Origin: Closterium sp. NIES-65
Taxonomy: Eukaryota > Streptophyta > Zygnematophyceae > Desmidiales > Closteriaceae
Length of the DNA: 64,000 nucleotides
Assembly: GCA_948144175.1 (NCBI GenBank)
Contig: CANXME010002569.1
Location: 62,001 to 126,000, forward strand
Reading direction: 5' to 3'
A program made the translations under genes and the position numbers. The notes below the pieces were generated by a model. The model was not told the origin of the DNA and ran no database searches. It saw only the letters and a program-made list of their open reading frames with translations. This document shows positions 1 to 11,953 of this stretch, one piece after another. How positions within the stretch are numbered: the first letter of the stretch is position 1; each line of letters opens with the position of its first letter.

Positions 1-1062
1 GAAGGAAACTGATGGTGACCGAGTGGGCGGCTATAGCACGTCCGAGGTTTTCGGAGGCGAACTGCAACTGCAACTGCGGATTTACGGGGTCTGATTCGAG
101 CGACAATTTCGTATTGTTTACGTGGAGACTTACAGGTTTTACGGCGAGGAGCGCCGACAATTTCGGAGGAGCATTCGGCGTTCGGTTAAACGCGCGCAAC
201 AATTACGTGGGGCAACACCGCGAGAACTACATGGAGTTTTCAGGGGTACGAACGACTTACGACGAACTGAAGAAGGCGGCATCAACAGTGAAGGGGGGAG
301 AGACAGCTGTAATTTTCCATACCTGCCCAGGAGTCATCGGCGCACTACGACAAATGGCTCGGCGAGTCTGGACAACACCGCTGGAGGTGCCGACATCATC
401 TGACATTGGACTGGCGTTCGACATCAATTTCGGAGTGACATTCGATTTCGGTTACTGCTTCAACGAATTTCGGCGACGCTCGTATTTGACTTTACGACGA
501 ATCGCCTTCACCGACGACATTTTCGTACCAACCCCGACTTCACGGCCAGAGGATTCGGGATACAGCCGCTCCAACTCTACTAGCGACAAATCCATCCACT
601 CGACCCGCCCACGACAACAGCACTGATTTCAAACACGTCAGGTGCTGCCAGCTGCACCAGCTCAAGATACTGCATGATTCTGGCTTGTGAAGACAAAAAC
701 AGACTTTTTGGGGCACGTAAACCTGGGTTCGCCATCGACATTTCCACACCGACGACATATCGCCTGGACTTTTACATCCGACGCTCTTATTCGTGGGACT
801 GGCTTTTTGTTGGTTTTCATCTTGGCGCAGCAGTGAAACATTTTCTGGTGTCTTTTCTTGGAGGGGGGGAGAAGTGCGCTGCACTGCTCTTTCCTTGGCG
901 TTTTATCGGTCCTTTCTAACTCCGTCGCACCGAACCACTCCCGAATCGGCCTCCGCTCCAATCGCAACCATCACCGAGCCATCCTCGCCCAACCTCCCCG
1001 CCTAGCTAGCTTTTCCCCTATTTAGGCCTCGCTACTTCATTGTTCATTCAGTGATTCTGTAA
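1..1062. other. Left-edge stretch without a supported gene
   Basis: Several open frames cross this kilobase on both strands, but none shows a recognisable domain, a plausible splice structure or clear coding composition. The text is rich in degenerate short motifs of the ttcgg/cgacg type, as in decayed transposon sequence. I see no RNA gene or strong repeat. Confidence 0.5.
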
Positions 1063-1317
1063 GGGCGTATCCCTGGGTGGTGGCAGGGCCACTGTAGATG
1101 GCAGAGTTGGTGGCATGCGGGAAAACCGCATGCCACCAACATTTTTACCGAGGCGCGCGCGACTCGTATTTGGTGGCATTGAAGTGACATTTTTGGGACA
1201 TTGCCCAATCAAGCACCTGTATTCGCGCGCCAAATTTCCTGACACCAACCTGACGTTTTATGTGTTCGTGGCAGGCTGCCATCTACAGTGGCCCTGCCAC
1301 CACCCAGGGATACGCCC
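1063..1317. mobile_element. MITE (Tourist/Harbinger-like), 255 bp, with perfect 42-bp terminal inverted repeats
   Basis: The first 42 bases (from GGGCGTATCCCTGGG) and the last 42 bases are exact inverted copies. The element is flanked by TAA at 1060-1062 and TAA at 1318-1320, the 3-bp TWA-type target duplication typical of PIF/Harbinger elements. Inside the left arm is a second perfect hairpin (15-bp stem, 1106-1120 with 1126-1140, loop gaaaa). There is no coding capacity, so it must have been mobilised in trans. Perfect long arms suggest recent insertion. Confidence 0.85.
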
Positions 1318-2936
1318 TAATTCAGTACTCAGTTCATTCTCGATATTCGTTTTACTGCGCACTCTGCAAGTTCATTCATAACATTATGGAGTCCCATGTT
1401 GGTTACTTGTGACTTTTACCCCCCTTCTGTAAATTCACACCAACAAGGCATCTTGTATCGTGAACCTGTGCGTACGGTACTGTAGCTTTGGCGAGACTGC
1501 TGTCTTTGTCGGGCGTGCATCTCTGTGGTGGCTCGCCAGCCTCTCAACAGCAGGAACTGTACGTACGTAACTTCCATTTCCAAGGCGTCCGTTGTCTTGT
1601 TCGACTCCTCGTGTCAACTGTTGACCTGGACGAATTGCAAATGAATCTGGTTGCGGCCGTGGGTTTCTAGGTCACAGTTCAGCACAGTCCAGTACAGAGC
1701 TTATAGCTCATCTGCGGGCATCACGAACAGGGGTCTTGGTGGTGTTCGGGAGCCCCGAAACAGAGGAAGAGGATGCTGCTCCCACCGAGCATGAAGACGA
1801 AAAACGACAATACACCACTTGACGAACTGTACGTTGTATACAGATAAACAATCAGATTCGCCAGCTGGAGAAAAGGACAGCATAATATAGCTCAGCCGAC
1901 GAAAACTGCCGCCCATTTTCGCGGTTCAGAACGGACAACCCCCCTCCTCGGGGTCGACGACCCCACGACGACCTCCGCGTGGAAAGCCCAGGCTATCTGG
2001 CTGGGCCAGGTGCTGGTGAGCCCTCGGGATGGTCGACCACCTGTCGACCTAGAGTTCCGCTGAGACAATCCCGAGAAGGACGTCTCAGCCGCGTGTCAGA
2101 ATACCAGCTCGGCAAGTTGGGCCGCGATGATCGCCACGCGGCCACAAAGGGACGCCCGAGATAGTCCCCTGGATGGCGGGGCCACCTAGGTCTGCCAGGT
2201 TGGACACGACGGGCCAACGGAAGGTCGGGGTGCTTCGCTTGGGAGAATCTCGCGCATGAACGTGGCAATGTCGGTGCATACCACACGGCATTCATCCAAC
2301 GGTTGCTCACATGCGCAAGGAGAAATCCGGCCGTCCACTATCTATGGCTACGTGCAGTGGACACTGATGATGCGGGACCTGTCGGCGTCGACCAGAAGAG
2401 CATCATCGTGGTGCCACACGGCAGTGTCTCCCGACCTCGACCTACCGAGGTGCACCTAATTCGGGACCACGCCACGTTGCCGCACTTAAAGAGCCAGCGT
2501 GTAGCAGCCACGAAAAGAGCATGATGAGCGAAGCGCTTCAAGCAAGCAGCCATGCACGCCTGGTGGCACGTCGGACACGGCGCCGCCGCACGAGCGTACA
2601 TGCATGGCGGCGTCGTGCACTGGGGTTTGCGTGGAGCCCCAAGTGGTGCGGAGTCGCTCACGACCATCCCCATCCGTGGTCCCCGAAATGGTCGCTCATT
2701 CCGCCTGCCATTGTGTGTGCCATTGCTTTTTTTTTTTACCACTGACTTGACGGCCGGCACTTTGATTTTCTCTAGAGGCGTAACGTCGGCGTCGTGATAG
2801 TAGGCAGACGTGGTCGCCGACCTCTCGTAGGATTGTCTGCTGTCCCGACCTGCCAGATACCGCCGACATAGAATACGCATTAAGTAGTTTATCGACCTCA
2901 CCACGCCGACTTCCTATCGCCCTAGGTCGCGGTATC
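1318..2936. other. GC-rich upstream region of the recombinase gene, no gene recognised
   Basis: Open frames on both strands here are short, overlap each other and carry no domain I recognise. A T-run lies at about 2729-2737. The stretch probably holds the promoter and 5' untranslated region of the recombinase gene starting at 2937, and possibly the left end of the mobile unit, but I found no terminal repeat marking a boundary. Confidence 0.4.
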
Positions 2937-5900
2937 ATGGCCAGAGGACAGCCTCGTTCGACACCGCCGCAAACCAACCCACCCCCCGCCGATGTCGACA
3001 TGACGGACGTCATGAACCCCGCTAGCCAGGATGAGGACGTCCGCCCGGTAGACCGTACACCGACCAGTAACCCCTCGTCGACTTTGCCGCTGCTTTACGA
3101 TCTCGACGCCCTGGCCCAAATCCCGCAGGGAGAGTTCACCAAGGACGTTCCGCCCGCGCCGATAGGGGAGTTCACGAAACCACGCAAAACGTCGACGCCG
3201 ACGGATGCAGGGGAGGCCGGGCCGTCGTCTGTGCCGGACGGATCGGGCGACCAGGATGAGGACGATTATTCATCGGCGAGCGACGAGGACGACGAAGACG
3301 ACCCGCGGCCCCGACGTGGTGCAGGTCCGCGCACGTTGGAAGAAAAACTCAGGGGGGAACGTGCGTTCATAGAGGAACTGTTGGACGAGAACGAGCTTGA
3401 GGATCTGCTGCACATGTCGGTCCCTCGAGAAATGTGGAAGGCGGCCGACTTCGTAGAGGAAGATATGGTGTACGCGTGCGTCGACGTGCTCGTGATGGAG
3501 GGAATGCGCCACCTGAAAACCATAGAGGCCAAGAGCACGCTCAAGTCCTACACCTCATGGATATACGACTACAAAAGGTGGACGGCGAAGATGCTTAAAA
3601 AAATTGGCGACAAACTGCCGACAGCAGAACAAATGAGGCACGTCGACGAGATAGGGCACTGGACACACAACAACAAGAGCAAGGATTGGGACAACGAGAA
3701 GGTGGTCAAGCGGAAGCACATATGGCTGCACGGCCCCCGGGTCACTAGTATGCGACTGCGCGCCTACATCAAGTTCATGAGGCGGGAGTACAGGATCGAC
3801 GCCGACACGAACGAGCCAGTGCGAGCCTACACGGTGCACATGATCCTCGGCCGCATCAAGGCCTGCCAGATGGCGGCGAGGGTGGAGGCGACGCTCTTCA
3901 AGGAGAAGGAGTTGGGCATCATGCGGGAAATCTCGGTGGTCCGGTCGGAGGTGCGGGTCATGGTCCGCACGAAAAATCAGAGGGACCTCGAGTAAGTTGG
4001 CATGCATCGCCGTGTTATGTCGCCATCGATTTGTTTCCTCGCCCTAATATTCATATCCATATATTGTTATGTCGACAGTAAATGCGCCGACCGTCGACGC
4101 GGCACCATCGGCGACACATACACCGCCGAACAGTTCCGCCAGATAATGACGAGGGTGCTGCCGGCTTGGGCGGCGTCGGCATGGAGCCCGCATTTCACCA
4201 CACCTTCGCAGACGCTGTGGAGGTTTCTTCTCATCAAGGTGCTCACGCTGCTCTCCCACCACAGCCTCATGCGCGGTGCAAGCATACGCGAGATAACGCT
4301 CCCCGACATCTTCCTGTACCGACTGGCGAGCACCTCGTCAGTGAACCCGGATAACCAGCCGGTCGTCATGGTGGTCGCCGCGCGGAACTCGAAGACGTCG
4401 AAGGATGCGCGTCTTCAACAGAGCTACGCGGCGCGGCACCTAGAAGCGGAGTTGTGCGCCGTCGGCGAGACCGGGCTGTGGTTACACTTCGTCCTCGACC
4501 AGATCGGCTAGTTTCACGGAGTAACCCTCATTCCGCCGGTCGACACCAGCACACGCGAGCTCTGGTACAAGAAGCACCTGTTCTTCGCCCGCAACGACCC
4601 CGAGCAGGGCGAACTCTCAGCTCCCAGCCACCAGCGATGGACGAGGCAGATGTGGAAGACGAACGGGGTGTTCTGCAAGCGGAACGTCCATGCCGCTCGG
4701 GCGGGCGGGGCGCAGGAGTTGGCCATCCAAGGTACGCCTCGCGCCGAGATAGCCGAGCTGGGTCACTGGGCTCTCGACAAGATGACTCGAGCCTACATCA
4801 CGTCCATTCCCGTCGGCGTGGTGATGAAGAAGGCCGGCTATTCGGGATTCACGCAGGACTACTTCTTGGGTCGCAGTAGGGTGGAACCGGGAGACGAACT
4901 CCTCGCTCTCATCGCCGAGCACATCTTCCTCGACGTCGACGACCTCCTCAACAAGGTTTGTTTATCGGTGCCGACCAATCTTGCATGGTACTGTCCTATC
5001 CACCATGGAGATAACCCCCGTCTGATGTCTAACTGCAGGCAGAAGAACTCGCGAAGAAGGGGTCCGACGCCGACGTTGCGGCCGTGCATTTCTGGCGCAC
5101 CCTTCTGATGTTCCGCCGCATTGTCGCCGAGGACCTCGCGGTGAAACTCGTCCGCACCCCTTGGCACCCGTACATCCAGTATTCCAAGCTCTGCCGGATT
5201 CCCCTCTTCCAGCACTGGGCGAAGAGGGTCGAGAAGACCGACACCGACACCATAAAAAAGCGGCAAGATCCAACCCTCATCCAGCCAGAGGTAGGTCATC
5301 TTTTATGCCGACGTCGCGATGTTATCTATGACCGCTACAACCCCTCATCTGCACCGTTATTCGCATACCATTGCAGGAGATATCGGTCCGCCATGACGCC
5401 CAGTTCGCGGTCGTCTCCCTCACGGAGACGCTTAAGCTCGAGAGGGAGCGGTCAACGGTCCAGAAGCTCGACCTCGAGGAGAAGATCGAGAATCGCGACG
5501 CAACCATCGCGTCGCTCGCGGCCGAGATAACACGCCTCACCGAGGCTCTCCGCGTTTCAGAAGCTCGAAGGATGCCGGAGGCGCCGCCAGCTGCTAACGA
5601 CCAGTCGCCGAGCGACGGTGGCTCCGCGGAGTCGGCAAGCAGGGGTGGAGGAGCCAACAAACCCAATAAACCCCCACAGACGGTCGAGGAGGCTAGCTAC
5701 GAGCTGAACGTAGTGCAGCCTTGGCGGACTGCAACGACCGTCAAGGACGCGTGGCGCCTCTGGACCTCGTGCACCAGCGCCGACACCCGTCGTCTGTGCG
5801 ACAGGTTCAGGGAGCCGGGATTCGTCGACCGCCACACCCTCCTCGACGGAGCCTCGCAGGGAGCACACGGGAAGAGGGTGCGCCGCATGATGAAGGTCAT

Positions 5901-6276
5901 CGATGCGGTGCGCCAGCTTCGCAGGAGCGACGGCGAAGCCGACACGGAAGCCACCGTCAACGCGCTTAACAAGATAGCGGCGCCTGGCATTGGGACCTTC
6001 GCGGATGCCCTCACGGTGCTCAACGCGGACGCCGTAGCGACCTATGCTGGGCAGGGTAAGGGCGTCAAAGGGCTCGGCAAGACGGAATTTTCCAAGCTTC
6101 GTGTCGCCTGTGCGTTCGTGGCGCGCGGGCTCAAGCCCGAAACGTGGGTCGCCGACCTGTTCCCGGACACCTGGGTTGAGCAGATGAAGAAGACGTTGGC
6201 CGACCTGGCCCGCGAAAACGACGCCGGGCAGCTGCCTCCGACCAATAAGTCGACCAAGCGCAAGAAAACCACTTGA
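2937..6276 (+). CDS. Crypton-like tyrosine recombinase (NDC10_II/CBF3-type fold), four exons, one in-frame TAG
   Basis: Exons 2937-3991, 4079-4955, 5039-5290 and 5377-6276 join with consistent phases at GT-AG borders (1,028 codons). Exon 1 has an acidic N-terminus and a Lys/Arg-rich, probably DNA-binding region. Exon 2 carries the catalytic pattern of Crypton-like enzymes and fungal NDC10 domain II: Arg near residue 417 (S-L-M-R-G-A-S), the H-A-A-R box (about 556-559), L-G-H-W (His about 581) and the likely nucleophile Tyr about 591 in R-A-Y-I-T-S-I-P. The family-typical block with E-L-C-A-V-G lies before them. Exon 3 matches the family's C-terminal helix (H-F-W-R-T-L-L-M-F-R-R). Exon 4 has a coiled coil and a Lys-rich tail. 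A single TAG at 4509-4511 (codon 496) interrupts the frame just before F-H-G-V-T-L-I, with homology continuing in the same frame. As written the gene is broken unless the stop is read through or is an error. Known role of the family: cut-and-paste by circular intermediates through a phosphotyrosine. Confidence 0.75.
4509..4511 (+). other. In-frame TAG inside the recombinase core domain
   Basis: The codon lies between Q-I-G and F-H-G. Homology to the recombinase family continues in the same frame on both sides, and no GT/AG pair close by removes it cleanly. It separates the first catalytic Arg from the H-x-x-R box, so a truncated product would be inactive. Confidence 0.8.
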
Positions 6277-6600
6277 ATGTTCCCAGGCCTCCTGCTACTG
6301 TGGCCTGTTGCATGTTGTAGATGTTGATGCAGCATGCCTATGTTTCATACTGATACTGATGTCGACTTTTTGTTTCTCTCAATGATCTTGTTGTTCTCGG
6401 CCTAGCGGGGCATTCACGTGTCGTTCAAACTGAAGTAGACAATCATTACTAGCTAATGTGTTCATTACTCATCCTACGTAAAGTAGACAGGCACGCACAA
6501 AGAAAGAGCATCAAAGGGATCCGACAGCCAAAACAAGGAAAACGGTATCGACCATTTCATCATCGAGTCCACGCAGCACTCAATCTTAGCATGCCGTCGA
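6277..6600. other. Intergenic gap between two convergent genes
   Basis: This 324-bp stretch separates the 3' ends of the recombinase gene (+) and the companion gene (-). It is less GC-rich than its neighbours and should hold both 3' untranslated regions and polyadenylation signals. Nothing else was recognised. Confidence 0.5.
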
Positions 6601-9600
6601 CTAGGCCGTCGTGCTGTCCTTCTTCGACTTCTTGACCTTCTCCGTGCCGCCCTTGGTCTTCGTCCCCTTCTTGGCCCTCAGACCCTTCCTCCCCCTGTTG
6701 TCAAGATCGGCCTTCATCTGCGCGTCAATCGGCACCGCGATGTCCCTCGCTCTTAGTTTCGGCCCGGCGACGGGGCACATTCCCCAAAACGCCATCGTCT
6801 CAACCGTCGCTCTAGCGATAACGTCGGCATCTACTCCAGCATTCCCCCCCGGATATACCGTATCAAGGGCGGTCCTCTGGAGTGCTGGCGCGACGTTGTA
6901 GGCAACCTCTCCCAAGGGGCGGTCCCTGTTCATCTCGGCTTTCAGCACCGCCTCCATGACTTTTCCGAATACATCGGCGGTCGCCTGGCTCGCTCCGCCG
7001 ATGATCGCCGCCGACTTCCCTTCTTCCACAGCATCCGCCAGCTGGGCATCGCCGTTCTCGACGAAGCACCACACAGCGCATGCGGATGCTGCTAACGCCC
7101 ATGCCGCCATATCCGTCTTCTCCCCCTTGTCTCCCTCCTTCTTCGCCGCTGCCGCAGCGGTCTTCCCATATGCAGCGCACATTGACACGCGGCCTATCAT
7201 CGCCGACATCATGGACGCCGACTTCTCCCGGCCTTCCTCGGTGCTAGCATCGACTGGGTACCATATCGCTGGCAGGAGCGCGGCGTGGAGACAATCGCCT
7301 GTGGACTTGTAATGGCGATACGCGTCGAGGATCTCCGTCAGCCTGTCACGCCACCACAAACAGGGCGAACATGAGTGACAACGACAACGACATCGACTTT
7401 GAATCGGAGGATTGTCGACTTACCGTGTCTTTGGAAGGAGCGTACCCCGGGCCCACATCACCGTCCACATCCCTGTCGGCAAGATCCTGACCTCCTCCCA
7501 CACCTCCTTCCACCTCTCCAATTCGGCGCTGTCCAAGCCGGTGAGCTCGGTCATGAGCACCTTGCTCACGAAACCGTCGTAGACGACGTACGCGATGGAG
7601 TGAACGTACGCGAGCTCCATCTTGTCCCGCGACTTGCCGATGTATCGATTGATGCCGTGCACCTTAATCTCGCCGACCCACCCTTGCTTGTCGCCCGAGG
7701 TATCGTGTCGGATGCCATGACCCCTCCTCTCCTTGCCCTTCCCCTCCTCCTCCTCCTCCTCCTCCTCCTCCTCCTCCTCCTCTTCCTCCTGCTCGACCTC
7801 CTCCACCTCCTCGACATCCTCATCCTCCTCCTCCGCCTTCCTCTTTCCCTTTCTCCCCTTCGAGGAACCCTCGCCGACCGCCTTCTCCTTCCCCTTTCTC
7901 CCGGTCGACGCACCTTCTCCGACCGACTTGTCCTTCCCCTTCCTCCCGGTCGACGTACCCTCGCCGGGCGACTTCTGATTCTCCCCTTTCCCTTCAACCT
8001 CCCCAATGCCGCCTCGATCTTTGTCCGCCGCCGTCTCCGCCGCCATCCCCTTCTGTTTATCCGCCGCCTTCACCTCCGACTTCTCCCGCGTCTTCCTCTG
8101 TGAGCCCGCCTTCCCCTTCCGTTTCGACTTTCCCTCACCGACCGCATCACCGGTCGCACTAGGCTCTGCCGCGATGCCGACGAGTCCCGCCGAAGGCTCC
8201 ACATGTTCCGTGTCGGAGATGGCCAGGGTTCGGGGATTGGCTGCATCCAGATGGGCCTGTATGGCAGCGATATCAGCGTCTGCGGGGACCTCCTCAACGG
8301 CGCCGCCGCCGGTGGCAAGCGCGGCACGAACGCCCTTCTCCGCCGCCTTCTCCACATCAGCTGCCACATGGGTGGGTGGTGCGACATTCGCCGACGACGG
8401 CTTAGAGCCAGAGCCAGAAGCCTGCTGAGTCCTCTCAGTCGACGCTAGTGCGCCCAGCTGGGCGCGCAACAACGCGGACTTTGGGTCTGCAGGAGTACGG
8501 GCGGCGACGACCGGCACTACACGTGGCCCACTGGCCGATGGGACGTCGACAGCAGGGGGGGCCTGTTGAACAGCCCTGTGGCCGGCTAGGAGCCTGAGCT
8601 GCTCCTTGAGCGCGTCCGCAACTGCCGCCCCTTTTCCCGCGCGGCCAACCTTGTCGGCAGGCGGTACGTCGGCATGGCGCGGGACGTCGGTAGGTCGCCC
8701 GGCAGACGGTCCGGTCGGATGGCGTGCACCCGCGGGAGACTGGTGAGGAACCGCTGACGCCTCCGCAACCCCTGTCTTCGGGCCCTGGCCAGCTTTCGCG
8801 GACCCGCCTGGGGCCGTTTTGGCGGCGGCCTTCTCCTTGTCGCGCAGGCCTTTCACACCGCTACCCTGTCGTGGTGGCTTAACGCCGACCGAAGGCGGAG
8901 CCATTGGCAGTGCGTCATCAGTGGCATGCTCGTCGGCGGGACCCCCACCACCATGGCCCGTGCTGGCCGCTCCAACCTGAGCCCAGTGCTTCCTGAGGAT
9001 GTCGACCACGCTCTTCCCCGACTGCTTCAACGAACTGCCGTCGCCGGCTCCCATGCTCCCATCGCCGGCGACGCGAGAACCAGCCGCTCCCTTGGTCCGC
9101 CTCGCGCCCGCCGAATCGTCTCCGTCCCCCCCCCCCGCCGCCAGACCCCCCGCCTCCCTTGCTCCGCTTCGTGTTCGCCGAATTGTCCCCGTCGCCCCCC
9201 CCGCCGCCTCCCCGCCTCTTGTGACCCAGCTTCAAGCCCTCCGTAGGTTGCGCTTGGCCGGCGTCGTTTGCCGACGGCGACGACCCACGCCGAGCATACG
9301 CCACCGTGCCGACGACCTCGGCCATTATCTTCAGTCCGGAGGCGAGGAAGGACTGCTGCGTGGTCTCCGTCACCGCCTTCAGCACGTCCTCCTTGAAAGA
9401 CTTCAGGAAATCTTCCGGCAAGGCCTGCGCTGGGCCGGTAGGCGGCGGCGGCTGGACTAGGCGGGGCGCGACGGCGGCGGCAATGTTGGTCTGCGCGGCG
9501 CCGATGTATTTGATGAACGACTCCTCCAACCCCTTCCTCGCCTCGCCCACCTCCGCCGTCACGTGCTCGGTCACTGTCTTCACCGCGGTCGCGCGTGCGA

Positions 9601-11953
9601 CCGCCGCTCGTCCCTTGGGGTCGTCAAGATCCAGCAGCGTCTGCCTCGCTAGCTCGGCGAAGGACTTGGCCGATTGAATGGCGCTGTCCATGTTGTCGGT
9701 GAGGCCCTCGGTGATTGTGGTCGCCATGGTCGACGTGGCCTCTTTGAGGCGCTCCTCCGTTTTCCGGTCGGTGTCGGCGACCTGGGCGGTCAAACCCTTC
9801 ACCTTCTCGAGGAGCCCAGCTAATGCCGCCGCCAAGCTGTCGACCCGCCCCGTCTGCTCACCGAGCCGCCGTTCAAGGAGTGCATTGTCTGCACGCAATC
9901 GCCTGTTCTCCGCCCTCAGCTGATCGACGACGTCCAGCCGCGCCTGCCGCCCAGCCGCGGTGGAACCGGGATGACCGCTCGCCGCCTTCTTCCTCCTAGA
10001 CCGCTCCCCGCCGGCCTTCTCCGCGGTGGCATCGGTATGCACATCCACGCCCCTCTGCTCCGGGACCGCGGCGTTATCCCCTTCACCGACCTCGACCATG
10101 CCACCACCTCCGTGAGCCGCCTCCACGCCGACCTCGCCGATATTCGCTGTCGCACCCTTCCCCTCCCCTTCGTCGTTCTCGACATCCGCCGATCTCCCAC
10201 CCGTTTCCTCCGCTCCTCCGACAACGTACCCCTCCGCTCCTCCGACAACGTACCCCTCCGCCATTTCCACGTCCTCCACCTCTACCAACTGCTCCTCCTG
10301 GTGCTGCCTCTCGTGCTCCTGCGTCTCCTGCTCCTGCTCCTCCTCCGATTCGACTCCGAGCCCGATCCCGACCCCGACCTCGACCCCGACATCGACCCCG
10401 ACGACTCCTCCGAGCCCCCCTCACCCTCACGTTCCTCCTCGCGATCCTGGACCCCATCATCATCCCCGTGAACAACCTCGGTCCCGGTCACCCCCTTTCC
10501 TGCGGCCGCATCGGCCTCGTCGACGCCGACTCCCGACTTGCCACGCGCATCAGCGACGTTCGGGGCGACCCCTACTGGTACGGATGCAGAATGGACTTCC
10601 TCGCCGTCGTCGTCACAGGCGTCGGCAACAACAGCGGTTTTCCCCGACCGTATGAGCGGGACTTGCTTCTTGATGAGGGCTACCATCTCGTTCCGCAGCG
10701 CCTTCAACCCCAAGACGGTGGGCTTGTCCATGCTGGTGGCAATGCGACGGAGGTCGCCGGTCAGGCGCTGGAACCGCCTCACAACCCAGATCAACGCGCT
10801 CATTGCTAGCAGGCCGGAGCCCGCGTCCGAGTCCCGGACGGTATCGGGAATTTTCTGCATACAACAGTGCAGAGAGCAAGGATGAGGGCGGCGTAGATGT
10901 GACACCATATGACGGCGAATCGTCCGTAACTCACATCTCGAAGGGGTTCGTCGCAGTCGGCGAGCCTCTCCTGCACCTCGTCTTCGGACGGCTTCGCCCA
11001 CTCCCATTTCCTACCCTCGCGCCGCAGCTCGGCCAGAACAGCGGTCCGGAAAAACCTGCAAAAGCACGGCAAGGACGGTCGGTTAGCACGGTGCACGCGT
11101 CGTGTCGACAATGTATGCGATGTCGACTAAACTATCGAGCTCACTTCAGCACGCGGATCGCCTCGTCGCGGTGCCACTCCTTCACTGTCTGCGGGTCGGC
11201 GTGCCGGATCGAGGTCCTGACCTCCTGCCCCGAGGCATTGAACAAATCGCCGGGGCACAGGATGAGAACGACGCTGCAATGTGCTCCCGGAAGCGGTGCG
11301 ATGCTGCACAGACAAGGCACGTCGATGGCGCTCAGAACAAATCACCGACACAGGTTGCAGCACACAGCAGGACCTCGAACCTGCTCACCTCGATATCAGT
11401 GGGATAACCGCCACGTCGGCGTCGAAAATCGTCGCATAGCATGTGTGGTCGTCCTGACCCATCGCCGCCCGAAGCCGGCCGACTCCTATCGACCACAATC
11501 GCTCGCCTGCATCCGTTGAGCGGATCCATGCGTGCCTGCACGCATGCATGATTACAACAGATTAGAGAGGTATAGGTGCGCGGCACGACGGTGGAATGAC
11601 GGGAGCCGAACGACTTCGGCACAACTCAGCGTCGTCGACGACCTAACGCATTACGTCGGCATCACCGATGTGATGTGCCTGAACTCTAAGCCCGTCGACA
11701 TATACTACTGGACGCATTGAAACCCCGCCATGGCCGACCAGCATGGAATAGGCCCGTCGACGACGACATCTCAATAAGACACTCACTTGAGACCGAGTCC
11801 CAAGCAACGGGCGTTAAACTCTAGCATAGGGTTTGTCAGAACGGCGTAGTCGTGCTCTTCGAACTTGGCCGTGTGTCCTCTACCGATGTCTAGATGCAGG
11901 GGGAAATCTAGCGAGGTCGGCGCCGCTTCGGCGGCTTTCTGGCCGGCTGCCAT
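6601..11953 (-). CDS. Six-exon companion gene of the recombinase unit: coiled-coil, low-complexity protein with an AP2-like motif
   Basis: Reconstructed exons on the minus strand are 11953-11787 (ATG at 11953-11951), 11535-11389, 11303-11145, 11055-10935, 10854-7424 and 7342-6601. Every junction is GT-AG and every phase agrees (4,767 nt net). The N-terminal exons read M-A-A-G-Q-K, H-A-W-I-R-S-T-D-A-G-E-R-L-W-S, then V-L-K-F-F-R-T-A-V. Exon 5 holds an acidic Glu/Ser region, a coiled coil (R-A-E-N-R-R-L-R-A-D-N, about 9,900) and Lys-rich repeats. Near 7590-7700 is W-V-G-E-I-K-V-H-G-I-N-R-Y-I-G, resembling the core of an AP2 DNA-binding domain. The C-terminus is basic (K-V-K-K-S-K-K). Exon 5 is not open in one frame: the frame changes near 10.3-10.35 kb and changes back at a poly-C run (9129-9138). 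These are indels, errors or an unrecognised intron. I do not recognise the whole protein. The convergent position suggests an accessory protein of the mobile unit, which is inference. Confidence 0.6.
9120..9145 (-). other. Homopolymer C run where the companion gene changes frame
   Basis: Upstream, the coding frame reads through a coiled-coil protein. Downstream, the frame that continues sensibly (through K-Q-S-G-K-S-V-V-D-I-L-R) is offset by one base. The switch falls on a run of about ten C on the plus strand, a classic site for slippage in sequencing or replication. Confidence 0.6.

Noticed and set aside
12..626. 204-codon open frame at the left edge
   Set aside because: No domain, odd composition, overlapping competing frames; not supported as a gene.
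7375..10471. Plus-strand open frames rich in Leu/Ser/Pro across 7.4-10.5 kb
   Set aside because: Antisense shadows of the Glu/Lys/Gly-rich companion gene on the minus strand.
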